Made by a program: the position numbers and the translations under genes
DNA from: DSOS01 sp035286585
GTDB taxonomy: Bacteria > Chloroflexota > Anaerolineae > Anaerolineales > UBA4823
Direction: 5' to 3'
NCBI GenBank assembly: GCA_035286585.1
Contig: DATEDC010000082.1
Location: 1 to 19,314 of the forward strand
Length of the DNA: 19,314 nucleotides
The notes under the pieces: generated by a model
Seen by the model: the letters and a program-made list of their open reading frames with translations, nothing else
The model's database searches: none
What the model was told of the DNA's origin: nothing
In this document: positions 7,552 through 15,111 of the stretch, piece after piece
Numbering within the stretch: the first letter of the stretch is position 1
How the letters are laid out: the number at the start of each line of letters is the position of its first letter

Positions 7552-8396
7552 CAGGTAAACAAGATAGCCCGGTGCTGCTCTCCATCAAGGACGTCTCGAA
7601 AGTCTTTGGCGGGCTCATGGCCTTGAACAGGGTGAGTTTCGACGTCCACAGTGGCGAAATTGTCGCTCTGATCGGGCCTAACGGGGCCGGGAAAACCACC
7701 CTGTTCAACGTGATCACGAATTTCCACCCCCTGGATGGCGGCGAGATCCTCTTTGGCGGGAAACCCTTGAACGGCTTGCGCCCCGACCAGATCGCCCAAG
7801 GAGGCATCGTCCGCACCTTCCAAAATTTGAGGATTTTCCACAATATGACCGTCCTGGAGAATGCCATGGTCGGTATGCACTTGCAAGGCGCCAGCGGGAT
7901 TGTATCGGCTGCATTGCGCTTACCCGCCGCGCGGGAGGAAGAGAAGCGCTTTCACGATATCGCTTACCAATATCTCGAGATGGTGGGTATAGAAAACCGA
8001 GCGCACGATCTGGCTTCCAGCCTCCCCTTTGGCCAACAGCGCTTGCTGGAGATCGGCCGGGCGTTAGCGGCTAATCCCAGGCTGCTTCTTTTAGACGAGC
8101 CAGCAGCCGGACTGACCCGCGCCGAAACCGAAGCCTTGGATGAATTGATCTGCTCCCTGCAGGACCAGGGGCTTACAATTTTACTCGTTGAGCACGATAT
8201 GGAGCTGGTCATGAATATCGCCGACCGGGTCGTCGTGCTGCATTACGGGACCAAGATAGCTACGGGCACACCGGAAGAAGTGCAGGCTAACCCGGATGTC
8301 ATCGGCGCGTACCTGGGGGCTGATTGGCAGCAGGATAAGTGGCTGGAATGGATGCTTGAAGATTCAAATCCGAATGCGGAGAAGGCGGATGCTTGA
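7548..8396 (+). CDS. livG: ABC transporter ATP-binding protein LivG
   Basis: One of two ATPases energising the Liv importer. The 282 residues contain Walker A GPNGAGKTT at 43-51, the Q-loop in VRTFQNLRIF, a signature LPFGQQ at 159-164 (the variant form usual for LivG instead of LSGGQ), Walker B ending Asp183-Glu184 in LLLLDEPAAGL, and the H-switch in VEHDMELVM. The start ATG overlaps the livM stop by 4 bases. The 3' end overlaps livF by 8 bases. The tail beyond about residue 262 is longer than usual and acidic (LEWMLEDSNPNAEKADA); part of it is constrained by encoding the livF ribosome-binding site in another frame. Confidence 0.95.
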   Translation: MTGKQDSPVLLSIKDVSKVFGGLMALNRVSFDVHSGEIVALIGPNGAGKTTLFNVITNFHPLDGGEILFGGKPLNGLRPDQIAQGGIVRTFQNLRIFHNMTVLENAMVGMHLQGASGIVSAALRLPAAREEEKRFHDIAYQYLEMVGIENRAHDLASSLPFGQQRLLEIGRALAANPRLLLLDEPAAGLTRAETEALDELICSLQDQGLTILLVEHDMELVMNIADRVVVLHYGTKIATGTPEEVQANPDVIGAYLGADWQQDKWLEWMLEDSNPNAEKADA

Positions 8397-9135
8397 GGTT
8401 CGGGATATTTCCACCTTTTATGACCACATCCAGGCTCTGAGGGGTGTCTCCCTGGAGGTGTATAAAGGCGAGATTGTCTCCCTGATTGGCGCAAATGGCG
8501 CTGGAAAGTCAACTCTGTTGAACAGCATTTCCGCTATTGTCCCTCCTCGCTATGGAAATATCTTGCTCGAAGGGGTGGACATCACCCATCGAGCGCCCGA
8601 AACGATCGTTAGCCTCGGCATCACCCAGATACCCGAGCGGCGCCAAATTTTCGGTACCCTCACCATTCCCGATAACCTGCTCCTGGGAGCCTATCTTCGC
8701 CTGCGCCGTAACGAGCAGAAAGCTGTCCAGGAGGACATGGAATACGTTTACAGCCTGTTCCCGGTGCTCAAAGAGCGCAAGGGCCAGCTCGCCGGTACGC
8801 TCTCCGGAGGCGAGCAGCAGATGCTCGCTATTGGGCGTGGCTTGATGGCCAGGCCGAAGTTGTTGCTCCTGGATGAGCCCTCGTTGGGTCTGGCGCCCCT
8901 GATCGTGGAGGAGATCTTTCAAGTGATTTTACGCCTGCGCCAGGAGGGGACCACCATTCTGCTGGTCGAACAGAACGCCCGCGCCGCGCTGGAAGTATCT
9001 GATCGCGCTTATGTATTGGAAACAGGGAGCATCGCGCTGCAAGGCTCACCGAAGGAGCTGATTGCTAACGAAGAGGTTCAAAAAGCCTATTTGGGGCGCC
9101 GCGCGAATCACTTTAAAAAACCTGCGCCCCCGTAA
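8389..9135 (+). CDS. livF: ABC transporter ATP-binding protein LivF
   Basis: Second ATPase of the importer. From the ATG at 8389 the protein has 248 residues and begins MLEVRDISTFYDHIQALRGV, which is the normal LivF N-terminus. A longer frame open from 8296 would add 31 basic, non-conserved residues and is rejected: GGAGAAGG at 8378-8385 precedes the chosen start. Walker A is GANGAGKST at 34-42, the signature LSGGE at 138-142 is canonical, and Walker B ends at Asp162-Glu163. The ITQIPERRQIF block and the VEQNARAAL H-switch are typical of LivF. It overlaps livG by 8 bp and closes the transporter set; the second iorA begins 49 bp downstream. Confidence 0.95.
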   Translation: MLEVRDISTFYDHIQALRGVSLEVYKGEIVSLIGANGAGKSTLLNSISAIVPPRYGNILLEGVDITHRAPETIVSLGITQIPERRQIFGTLTIPDNLLLGAYLRLRRNEQKAVQEDMEYVYSLFPVLKERKGQLAGTLSGGEQQMLAIGRGLMARPKLLLLDEPSLGLAPLIVEEIFQVILRLRQEGTTILLVEQNARAALEVSDRAYVLETGSIALQGSPKELIANEEVQKAYLGRRANHFKKPAPP

Positions 9136-9184
9136 GGCATTTATTCAGGTGCTATATTGGTAGGTCCATGAAAGGAGGCCGAAA

Positions 9185-10960
9185 ATGAAAGTCCTGATGA
9201 GTGGTAATGAAGCTATTGCCCGTGGAGCCTGGGAAGCGGGCGTGATGGTTGCCATGGCGTATCCGGGCACGCCGAGCACCGAGATCTTGCAAAATGTCGC
9301 CTTGTATGAAGAAATTTATGCCGAGTGGTCGGCGAATGAGAAGGTCGCTCTGGATACCGCCATTGGAGCGGCTTATGCCGGTCAGCGCGCCATGGCGGCG
9401 ATGAAGCATGTCGGTCTGAACGTGGCCTCCGAGTCGTTGTTCTACGCCTCCTACACGGGCGTAAACGCCGGCCTGGTGGTCGTCACCGCCGACGACCCCG
9501 GGCTGCATTCCTCACAAAACGAACAGGATAACCGCCACTACGCTCGTTTCGCCAAGGTGCCCATGTTGGAACCTGCCGACAGCCAGGAAGCCAAAGACTA
9601 TGTCAGGCGGGCCCTGGAATTGAGCGAGACTTTCGACACACCCGTTCTGCTCAGGTCGACCACGCGCACCGCCCACGCAAAATCGGCGGTTGTCCTGGGC
9701 GACCGGCAGGCAGTGGGTAAAAGACCGTATGTGAAGAACCCTCCAAAATACGTCATGATCCCTGGTTATGCTCGCCTGCGGCACCCGGTGGTGGAAGATA
9801 GAATGCTGAGACTGCGCCACTGGGCAGAACAAACGGACCTCAACAGGGTCGAATGGCGCGATCGCTCCCTCGGCGTAATTACCTCGGGCATCTCCTACCA
9901 GTACGCCCGCGAGATTTTCCCCACCGCATCCATCCTGAAGCTGGGGATGGTCTGGCCCTTGCCGGATGAGAAGATGCGCGAGTTCAGCCAGCAGGTCGAG
10001 CGCCTGATCGTTATTGAAGAGCTGGACCCCTTCATTGAGGAAAGTGTGCGCCAGTTGGGCATCCAGGTAGAGGGCAAAAGCATCTTCCCGCTGGTGGATG
10101 AGCTCTTGCCTGAAAAGGTGCGCGAAGCCGCCGTCAAAGCCGAGCTGTTGCCCGGCAATGGGAGCCACGCTGCGCCAGCGGTTGGAGCGCTGCCCCGCCG
10201 CCCACCCGTGCTGTGCGCCGGCTGCGGACACCGCGACGTGTTCTGGGTGCTGCGCAAGCTGAAGGTTGCGGTGAACTCCGACATCGGCTGTTATGCGCTC
10301 GGCGTTTTGCCGCCTTTGGATAGCACCGACACCATCGGCTGCATGGGCGCCAGCATCGGCGTTGCCCTGGGCATGCGCCACGCAGGGCTGGATAAGGCCA
10401 ACGTCGCCGTCATCGGCGACAGCACCTTCTTCCACGCCGGTCTGCCCGCCCTGGCTACAGCCATCTACAACCGCACGCCCCTGGTTTTGCTGGTGGTGGA
10501 TAACCGCACGACGGGTATGACTGGTCACCAGGGTAATCCCGCCTCCGGCGAGACCTTGTCGGGCGTTGAAGGGGCTAGAATTGACATCGCCGGGGTGTCC
10601 CGCGCCATGGGCGTTCAGCGTGTCTCTGAAGTAGAGGCGCGTGATCTTGCCGCCCTGGAGGCGACCCTGCGCGAAGCGCTTAAAAGCGGGGAGACCTGCG
10701 TGGTGGTCGTTAATACCGTGTGCGTGTTCGTCGCCAGTTATGCGCGCCAGGCGTACCGGATTGTGACCGAGGACTGCAACGGCTGTACGCTGTGCTTCCG
10801 TATTGGATGCCCCTCAATCTTCAAGAGCGAGGTGTTAGACGCCAGGTCTGGCAGGCAGAAAGCTTGGATTGATCCCGCTTCGTGCGTGGGCTGTGGGCTG
10901 TGTTACGATGTTTGCGCCCGCCAGGCTATCGAACCAGGCGCAGAGAAAGTCTTGGCTTGA
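9185..10960 (+). CDS. iorA: Indolepyruvate ferredoxin oxidoreductase alpha subunit, copy 2
   Basis: TPP-dependent catalytic subunit of a second arylpyruvate-type oxidoreductase. The 591 residues share the landmarks of copy 1 (YPGTPSTEI, WSANEKVA, HSSQNEQDNR, GDSTFFHAG with its Asn about 28 residues on). The C-terminal ferredoxin-like domain has Cys531/534/537/542 and Cys567/570/573/577. The last cysteine is followed by Ala-Arg rather than the usual Pro, and the two clusters are separated by a slightly longer linker than in copy 1. AAAGGAGG at 9171-9178 sets the start. The gene lies between livF and the second iorB. The sequence has clearly diverged from copy 1 outside the motifs, suggesting a different oxoacid preference, but the substrate is unknown. 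Confidence 0.95.
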   Translation: MKVLMSGNEAIARGAWEAGVMVAMAYPGTPSTEILQNVALYEEIYAEWSANEKVALDTAIGAAYAGQRAMAAMKHVGLNVASESLFYASYTGVNAGLVVVTADDPGLHSSQNEQDNRHYARFAKVPMLEPADSQEAKDYVRRALELSETFDTPVLLRSTTRTAHAKSAVVLGDRQAVGKRPYVKNPPKYVMIPGYARLRHPVVEDRMLRLRHWAEQTDLNRVEWRDRSLGVITSGISYQYAREIFPTASILKLGMVWPLPDEKMREFSQQVERLIVIEELDPFIEESVRQLGIQVEGKSIFPLVDELLPEKVREAAVKAELLPGNGSHAAPAVGALPRRPPVLCAGCGHRDVFWVLRKLKVAVNSDIGCYALGVLPPLDSTDTIGCMGASIGVALGMRHAGLDKANVAVIGDSTFFHAGLPALATAIYNRTPLVLLVVDNRTTGMTGHQGNPASGETLSGVEGARIDIAGVSRAMGVQRVSEVEARDLAALEATLREALKSGETCVVVVNTVCVFVASYARQAYRIVTEDCNGCTLCFRIGCPSIFKSEVLDARSGRQKAWIDPASCVGCGLCYDVCARQAIEPGAEKVLA

Positions 10961-10999
10961 TTGCGTCGCACCTTATAGGCGCAGAAGGAGCTCAAAGAG

Positions 11000-11629
11000 A
11001 TGAAAAATTCAACAATAAATTTCCTGCTCGCAGGTGTTGGCGGTCAAGGCACGTTGTTGGCGAGCGACATTGTTGCCGAGGTCGGCCTGTCCGTGGGACT
11101 GGATGTCAAAAAGTCAGAAGTGCATGGCATGGCTCAACGCGGCGGCGCAGTGACCAGCCACGTGCGTTGGGGGGAGAGTGTGGCCTCTCCGCTATGTGAG
11201 AAAGGCACGGTAGATTATATTATCGCCCAGGAAATGCTTGAAGCCCTGCGCTGGCTCGACTATCTGCGCCCCGCTGGGACCGTAATTCTCAGCACACAGC
11301 AGTTGCCGCCGACCTCTACCGTGTTTGGCTCCGATGTATACCCGGATAAGGCCCAGGTGCTGAGCGCAGTCGGTCAGATAGCCGGAAAAATTCTGCTGCT
11401 AGATGCGCTGGAGATTGCCGGGCATCTGGGGAACCGCCGCATGGCGAACAGTGTGCTTTTAGGCGCTTTATCTTCCCAGTTGGATGTCGACCCGCATGCC
11501 TGGCTGTCCGTCATCGAAGACAAGGTGCCCCCCAAGCACAAAGAGAATAACCGCAAGGCGTTTGTCGCCGGGCGCGAGGGAAAATGGGAGATCCTTCACG
11601 CTCCGAATGCTCTCAATAAATCTACATGA
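11000..11629 (+). CDS. iorB: Indolepyruvate ferredoxin oxidoreductase beta subunit, copy 2
   Basis: Partner of the preceding IorA. The 209 residues show GVGGQG at 12-17 and the SEVHGMAQRGG motif near 39-49, as in copy 1, and NRRMANSVLLGAL in the second half (GRMANVVMLGGL in copy 1). AAGGAG at 10985-10990 precedes the ATG, 39 bp after iorA copy 2. Its TGA overlaps an ATG at 11626 that is in the paaK frame, but the strong ribosome-binding site for paaK lies further on. Size and motifs are normal for the family. Together with 9185-10960 it forms a complete second enzyme. Confidence 0.94.
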   Translation: MKNSTINFLLAGVGGQGTLLASDIVAEVGLSVGLDVKKSEVHGMAQRGGAVTSHVRWGESVASPLCEKGTVDYIIAQEMLEALRWLDYLRPAGTVILSTQQLPPTSTVFGSDVYPDKAQVLSAVGQIAGKILLLDALEIAGHLGNRRMANSVLLGALSSQLDVDPHAWLSVIEDKVPPKHKENNRKAFVAGREGKWEILHAPNALNKST

Positions 11630-11637
11630 AATCGCAC

Positions 11638-11644
11638 AAGGAGG
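11638..11644 (+). promoter_or_regulatory. paaK: Ribosome-binding site that decides the paaK start
   Basis: AAGGAGG five bases before the ATG at 11650. The frame is also open from an ATG at 11626 that overlaps the iorB stop, but that codon has no ribosome-binding site. The family N-terminus (W-N-P-E-x-E-T-M-P) begins at 11650. Confidence 0.8.
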
Positions 11645-11649
11645 TCGAA

Positions 11650-12969
11650 ATGGGTATCTGGAATCCTGAAATGGAGACGATGCCGCGCCGCGAGCTCGAA
11701 AAATTTCAGGGGCAGCGCTTGCGCCAAATCGTCGCATACGCCTACAACCGCCTGCCCTACTACCAGCGCAAGTGCAAAGAGGCTGGCATCCGCCCTGAAG
11801 ATATCAACAGCCTGGATGACCTGAAGCGGCTGCCGTTCACCACCAAACACGATCTGCGCGAGGTTTACCCCTTTGCCGGCTTTGCTGTCCCAAGAGAGCA
11901 GGTTGTCCGCATCCATGCCTCGAGCGGGACCACGGGTAAACCCACGGTGGGGGGTTACTCCCGCAAAGATCTGAAGTTATGGGCTGAGGTCATGGCGCGC
12001 ACGGTAACTTCTGCTGGCGTGACCTCGCAAGATGTAGCCCATAACGCCTATGGCTACGGTCTTTTCACCGGCGGTCTGGGGTTTCACCTGGGGTTTGAAA
12101 CGGTTGGGGCGACCACAGTGCCCATCTCTGGTGGTCTCACTCGCCGCCAGATCATGCTCATGGAGGATTTCGGCGCCACCGTGCTCACCTGCACGCCGTC
12201 TTACTCGCTCGTCCTGGCTGAAGAAGCCGCCGAAATGGGTATAGATTTCAAGAGCCGTATGAACCTGCGGGTGGGGATTTTCGGCGCTGAGCCCTGGACC
12301 GATGAGATGCGCCGTGAGATCGAGGAGCGCTTGGGGCTGGAGGCCTTCGACATCTACGGATTGACCGAGATTATCGGCCCCGGAGTCTCCGTCGAATGCA
12401 GCCAGCACAACGGCATGCACATCTTTGAAGACCACTTTCTGGCAGAGATCATCGATCCCGAGACCGGCGAGCAGCTCCCTTACGGCGCGGATGGCGAAAT
12501 CGTCTTCACCACACTGACCAAAGAAGCCATGCCGGTGATCCGCTATCGAACTCGCGACCGGACGGTGCTGCACAGCGAGAAATGCGCCTGCGGTCGCACC
12601 CTGGTGCGCATGGAGAAAATTCGCGGGCGCACGGATGATATGCTCATCGTTCGCGGCGTGAATGTCTTCCCCTCCCTGGTTGAGAAAGCGCTGCTCAGCG
12701 TGGATGGGCTGGACCCCTACTACCAGATCGTCGTCGACCGCGCCAGGGATTCCCTTGACAAACTGGAGGTGCTGGTGGAAGCCAACCACCGCTTCTTCGA
12801 GCCGATCGATACCCGCGCCCTGGATCAACTGCGCGACTCAGCCGAGAAAGAACTGAGTCAAACCCTGGGGATCAGCGCGGAGGTGAAGCTGATGGGGCCG
12901 CATTCCATTCAAAGGTCCGAGGGGAAAGCCAGGCGCGTGATCGATAAACGCGAGCTGTACGCGAGCTGA
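11650..12969 (+). CDS. paaK: Phenylacetate-CoA ligase
   Basis: AMP-forming ligase converting phenylacetate (or a related arylacetate) plus CoA and ATP to arylacetyl-CoA, AMP and pyrophosphate; paired with IOR it can run the reverse way in fermenting cells. From ATG 11650 it has 439 residues, normal for PaaK. Visible are WNPEMETMPRRELE at the N-terminus, the P-loop-like SSGTTGKP at 91-98, AYGYGLFTGGLGFH, the adenylate-binding YGLTEIIGPGVSVEC, RYRTRDRT, and the C-terminal hinge with IRGRTDDMLIVRGVNVFPS. All belong to the PaaK branch of the ANL superfamily. It follows iorB copy 2 and precedes the MoaD-like gene by one base. Indoleacetate-CoA ligase is an alternative specificity. Confidence 0.95.
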   Translation: MGIWNPEMETMPRRELEKFQGQRLRQIVAYAYNRLPYYQRKCKEAGIRPEDINSLDDLKRLPFTTKHDLREVYPFAGFAVPREQVVRIHASSGTTGKPTVGGYSRKDLKLWAEVMARTVTSAGVTSQDVAHNAYGYGLFTGGLGFHLGFETVGATTVPISGGLTRRQIMLMEDFGATVLTCTPSYSLVLAEEAAEMGIDFKSRMNLRVGIFGAEPWTDEMRREIEERLGLEAFDIYGLTEIIGPGVSVECSQHNGMHIFEDHFLAEIIDPETGEQLPYGADGEIVFTTLTKEAMPVIRYRTRDRTVLHSEKCACGRTLVRMEKIRGRTDDMLIVRGVNVFPSLVEKALLSVDGLDPYYQIVVDRARDSLDKLEVLVEANHRFFEPIDTRALDQLRDSAEKELSQTLGISAEVKLMGPHSIQRSEGKARRVIDKRELYAS

Positions 12970-12970
12970 T

Positions 12971-13222
12971 ATGCGCATCCACGTGCGTTTGGCTGAACCC
13001 TTCTGGCGCACAGTCGGCCAGAGAGATCTCGAGCTGGAGCTCGAAGATAGCGCCGCGATCAGCGACCTCCTGGCTGTGCTCCAGGGTAGGTTTCCTGCCC
13101 TGGTGGAAGAAATGGCCCAGGCGCAGCCCCATTTTTTCATCGATGAGCAGGAGAGCGGCCCTGAAACGCCGCTCCAGGACGGCGCCCGGCTGCATATCGT
13201 CTGGCCCGTCGCCGGAGGTTGA
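12971..13222 (+). CDS. MoaD/ThiS-family sulfur carrier protein
   Basis: Small beta-grasp protein of 83 residues ending exactly in Gly-Gly, the C-terminus that is adenylated and turned into a thiocarboxylate for sulfur transfer. The body fits the family: LEDSAAISDLLAVLQGRFPAL, then FFIDEQ and LQDGARLHIVWPVAGG. Members are needed for the dithiolene of molybdopterin. Its position immediately before a tungsten/molybdenum-type aldehyde oxidoreductase suggests it serves that enzyme's pterin cofactor, as in many AOR loci. It starts 1 bp after the paaK stop with no clear ribosome-binding site of its own, pointing to translational coupling. ThiS-like or another sulfur-carrier role is possible. Confidence 0.85.
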   Translation: MRIHVRLAEPFWRTVGQRDLELELEDSAAISDLLAVLQGRFPALVEEMAQAQPHFFIDEQESGPETPLQDGARLHIVWPVAGG

Positions 13223-13225
13223 GGG
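13221..13225 (+). promoter_or_regulatory. Ribosome-binding site that decides the AOR start
   Basis: GAGGG lies eight bases before GTG at 13234. A TTG at 13219 opens the frame earlier but is directly abutted by GGAGG (13214-13218) with no spacing, so GTG is preferred. The site overlaps the stop codon of the MoaD-like gene, whose final Gly-Gly codons supply the adjoining GGAGG. Confidence 0.5.
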
Positions 13226-13233
13226 ATAATCCT

Positions 13234-15093
13234 GTGTCCTACCAGGCCAGCCTAGCCATCGTCAACCTTACCAGCGGCGATATTCGTATCACCCGCACTC
13301 CCCCGCTGTTGGCGCGCGCCTATCTAGGCGGGCGTGGTCTGAACATGGCTTACCTGCGCTATTATTTAAAAGCCGCCGGCGACCCCATGCAGGTTGACCC
13401 CCTTGGCCCGCGCAACCCCTTGATATTCGGCGCCGGGCTGCTGACTGGCACCCTTGCGCCAAACGCAGCCCGCTTCAACCTCTCGGCGCGCTCACCGGAA
13501 AGCGGCATCCTGGGCGATGCGAATTGCGGCGGTTTCTTCGCCGCGGCGATGCGCAAAGCGGGATTCGACCGCCTGATCGTGCTTGGTCGCGCTGAACGTC
13601 CCTGCTACCTCTTGCTGGAGGACGGGGGAGTTCAAATTCGACCAGCGGATGGCCTGTGGGGCGCAAAAGTGGTAGATGCCCAAGAACAATTGAAGGCTTT
13701 GCACGGACCGGGGACCGTCTCGGCGGTCATTGGCCCTGCAGGGGAGCGCCAGGTGCGCATGGCCGCGGTGATGACCGGAAAGAAAAACGCCGCCGGTCGC
13801 GGCGGTATGGGCGCGGTCATGGGCAGCAAGAATCTGAAGGCAGTGGTCGCTCGCGGAGGTACAACAATCGAAGTTGCCGAGAAAGAAGCCCTGCGAGCTC
13901 TCCGCATCCAGCAGCAAGCAGATCTTAAAGCCTCCAAGATCGTCCAGGTGCTCGGGCGTGTCGGCACACCTCTGCTCTACGAAGTGAGCAACCGCCTGGG
14001 AGCCATTCGCACCCGCAACAGCCAGGATAACTACTTCGCGGACAGCTTGAACGCAGAAGAATTCGAAAAATACTCGGATAAAATGCTCGCCTGCACCTCC
14101 TGCGTGGTTCACTGCCGCCACCGCAACACCCTGGGCGGCGAAGGGCCGGAGTATTCCACAATTGGGCTTCTGGGCGCCAATCTGGGGATTGCTCCCACCG
14201 ACCAGGTGATCATGCTCAACAACCTGGTCAACGAGCTGGGCCTGGATGCCTCCTCCGTGGGCACCATCATCGGCTGGGCGATGGAGCTCTATCAGCGAGG
14301 CCTGATCGATGAGAAAATGGCCGGCAATCCTCTCCTGTGGGGCGACTATGAGACCACCTACGAGCTGATCGAAAATATCGCCTACCGCCGCGGCTTCGGG
14401 GACATCCTGGCGGAGAGCACGCAGGCTGCCCATTATTTCCCGCCCCAGGCTCAAGATTACCTGATCGCTGTCAAGAACCTCCCCCAATCGGACCCGCATG
14501 ACGTGCGTTATTTTAAAGCCTTTGCCCTGGGGATCGCCGTATCCAGCCGGGGCGCCGACCACCTGAGAAACAGGCCGACCCTGGAGATATTCGACCTGCC
14601 CGATCAGGTCCGCGGCGAGATCTATGGTCGTGTAAACGACCCTGATCCTACCAGTTACAAGGATAAAGGCTTGATCGTCGCCTGGAGCGATGATATCTAT
14701 GCCGTTGCAGACAGCCTGGGCATTTGCAAGTTTGTCACGCGTGGGTTCAACAGCCCGCACCTGCTGGGTTATGAGGAATTTACCGGCTTGATCCAGGCTA
14801 CCGCGGGGCTGCATTTCGACGCCCAATCCTTGAGGAGCGTTGGGCGCCTGGTGTTGGACACTGAGCGCATGATCAACGCGGATTTTGGACTGACCCGCCG
14901 CGACGACACCCTGCCCAAACGATACTTCGACGAGCCGATGCCAGCCCGCAAAACGAAAGGTCATCACATCGACCGACATCAGTTCCAAAATATGTTAGCC
15001 GAGTATTACGCCGAGCGCGGCTGGGATCTCTCCGGACAGGTGCCCCCAGAACGCCAGGGTGAGGTCGATGCGCTGCTGAGCGCAATAACCTGA
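13234..15093 (+). CDS. aor: Aldehyde ferredoxin oxidoreductase (tungsten-type)
   Basis: Tungsto- or molybdo-bispterin enzyme that oxidises aldehydes to acids, or reduces acids to aldehydes, with ferredoxin. From GTG 13234 it has 619 residues, normal for the family. The N-terminal domain shows YLGGRGLNMAYL, NPLIFGAGLLTGT and GGFFAAAMRKAGFD, and GRGGMGAVMGSKNLKAV is a family signature. The 4Fe-4S ligands are CTSCVVHC, Cys287/290/294, plus Cys498 in DSLGICKF, spaced almost as in the Pyrococcus furiosus AOR. The second pterin-binding block is around DHLRNRP. It is preceded by a sulfur carrier and by paaK, which favours an arylacetaldehyde/arylacetate couple. The metal and substrate are not certain; the enzyme is expected to be oxygen-sensitive. 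Confidence 0.93.
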   Translation: MSYQASLAIVNLTSGDIRITRTPPLLARAYLGGRGLNMAYLRYYLKAAGDPMQVDPLGPRNPLIFGAGLLTGTLAPNAARFNLSARSPESGILGDANCGGFFAAAMRKAGFDRLIVLGRAERPCYLLLEDGGVQIRPADGLWGAKVVDAQEQLKALHGPGTVSAVIGPAGERQVRMAAVMTGKKNAAGRGGMGAVMGSKNLKAVVARGGTTIEVAEKEALRALRIQQQADLKASKIVQVLGRVGTPLLYEVSNRLGAIRTRNSQDNYFADSLNAEEFEKYSDKMLACTSCVVHCRHRNTLGGEGPEYSTIGLLGANLGIAPTDQVIMLNNLVNELGLDASSVGTIIGWAMELYQRGLIDEKMAGNPLLWGDYETTYELIENIAYRRGFGDILAESTQAAHYFPPQAQDYLIAVKNLPQSDPHDVRYFKAFALGIAVSSRGADHLRNRPTLEIFDLPDQVRGEIYGRVNDPDPTSYKDKGLIVAWSDDIYAVADSLGICKFVTRGFNSPHLLGYEEFTGLIQATAGLHFDAQSLRSVGRLVLDTERMINADFGLTRRDDTLPKRYFDEPMPARKTKGHHIDRHQFQNMLAEYYAERGWDLSGQVPPERQGEVDALLSAIT

Positions 15094-15111
15094 TTGAAAG
15101 AAGTCAAAGCT

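Noticed and set aside
8296..8388. 31-residue N-terminal extension of livF
   Set aside because: Lies within livG, is Arg-rich and not conserved in style; a ribosome-binding site precedes ATG 8389, which gives the normal N-terminus.
9136..9184. TATATT at 9153-9158 as a -10 promoter element for the second iorA
   Set aside because: No acceptable -35 at the right distance; the gap is only 49 bp and the gene is probably read through from livF.
9512..10528. A 338-codon open frame on the minus strand opposite iorA copy 2
   Set aside because: Shadow of a clear IorA; low-complexity Gln/His/Gly-rich translation without family motifs.
13492..14988. A 498-codon open frame on the minus strand opposite the AOR gene
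   Set aside because: It mirrors a strongly supported AOR with all ligand cysteines; its translation shows no recognisable motif and is explained by GC-rich codon bias.
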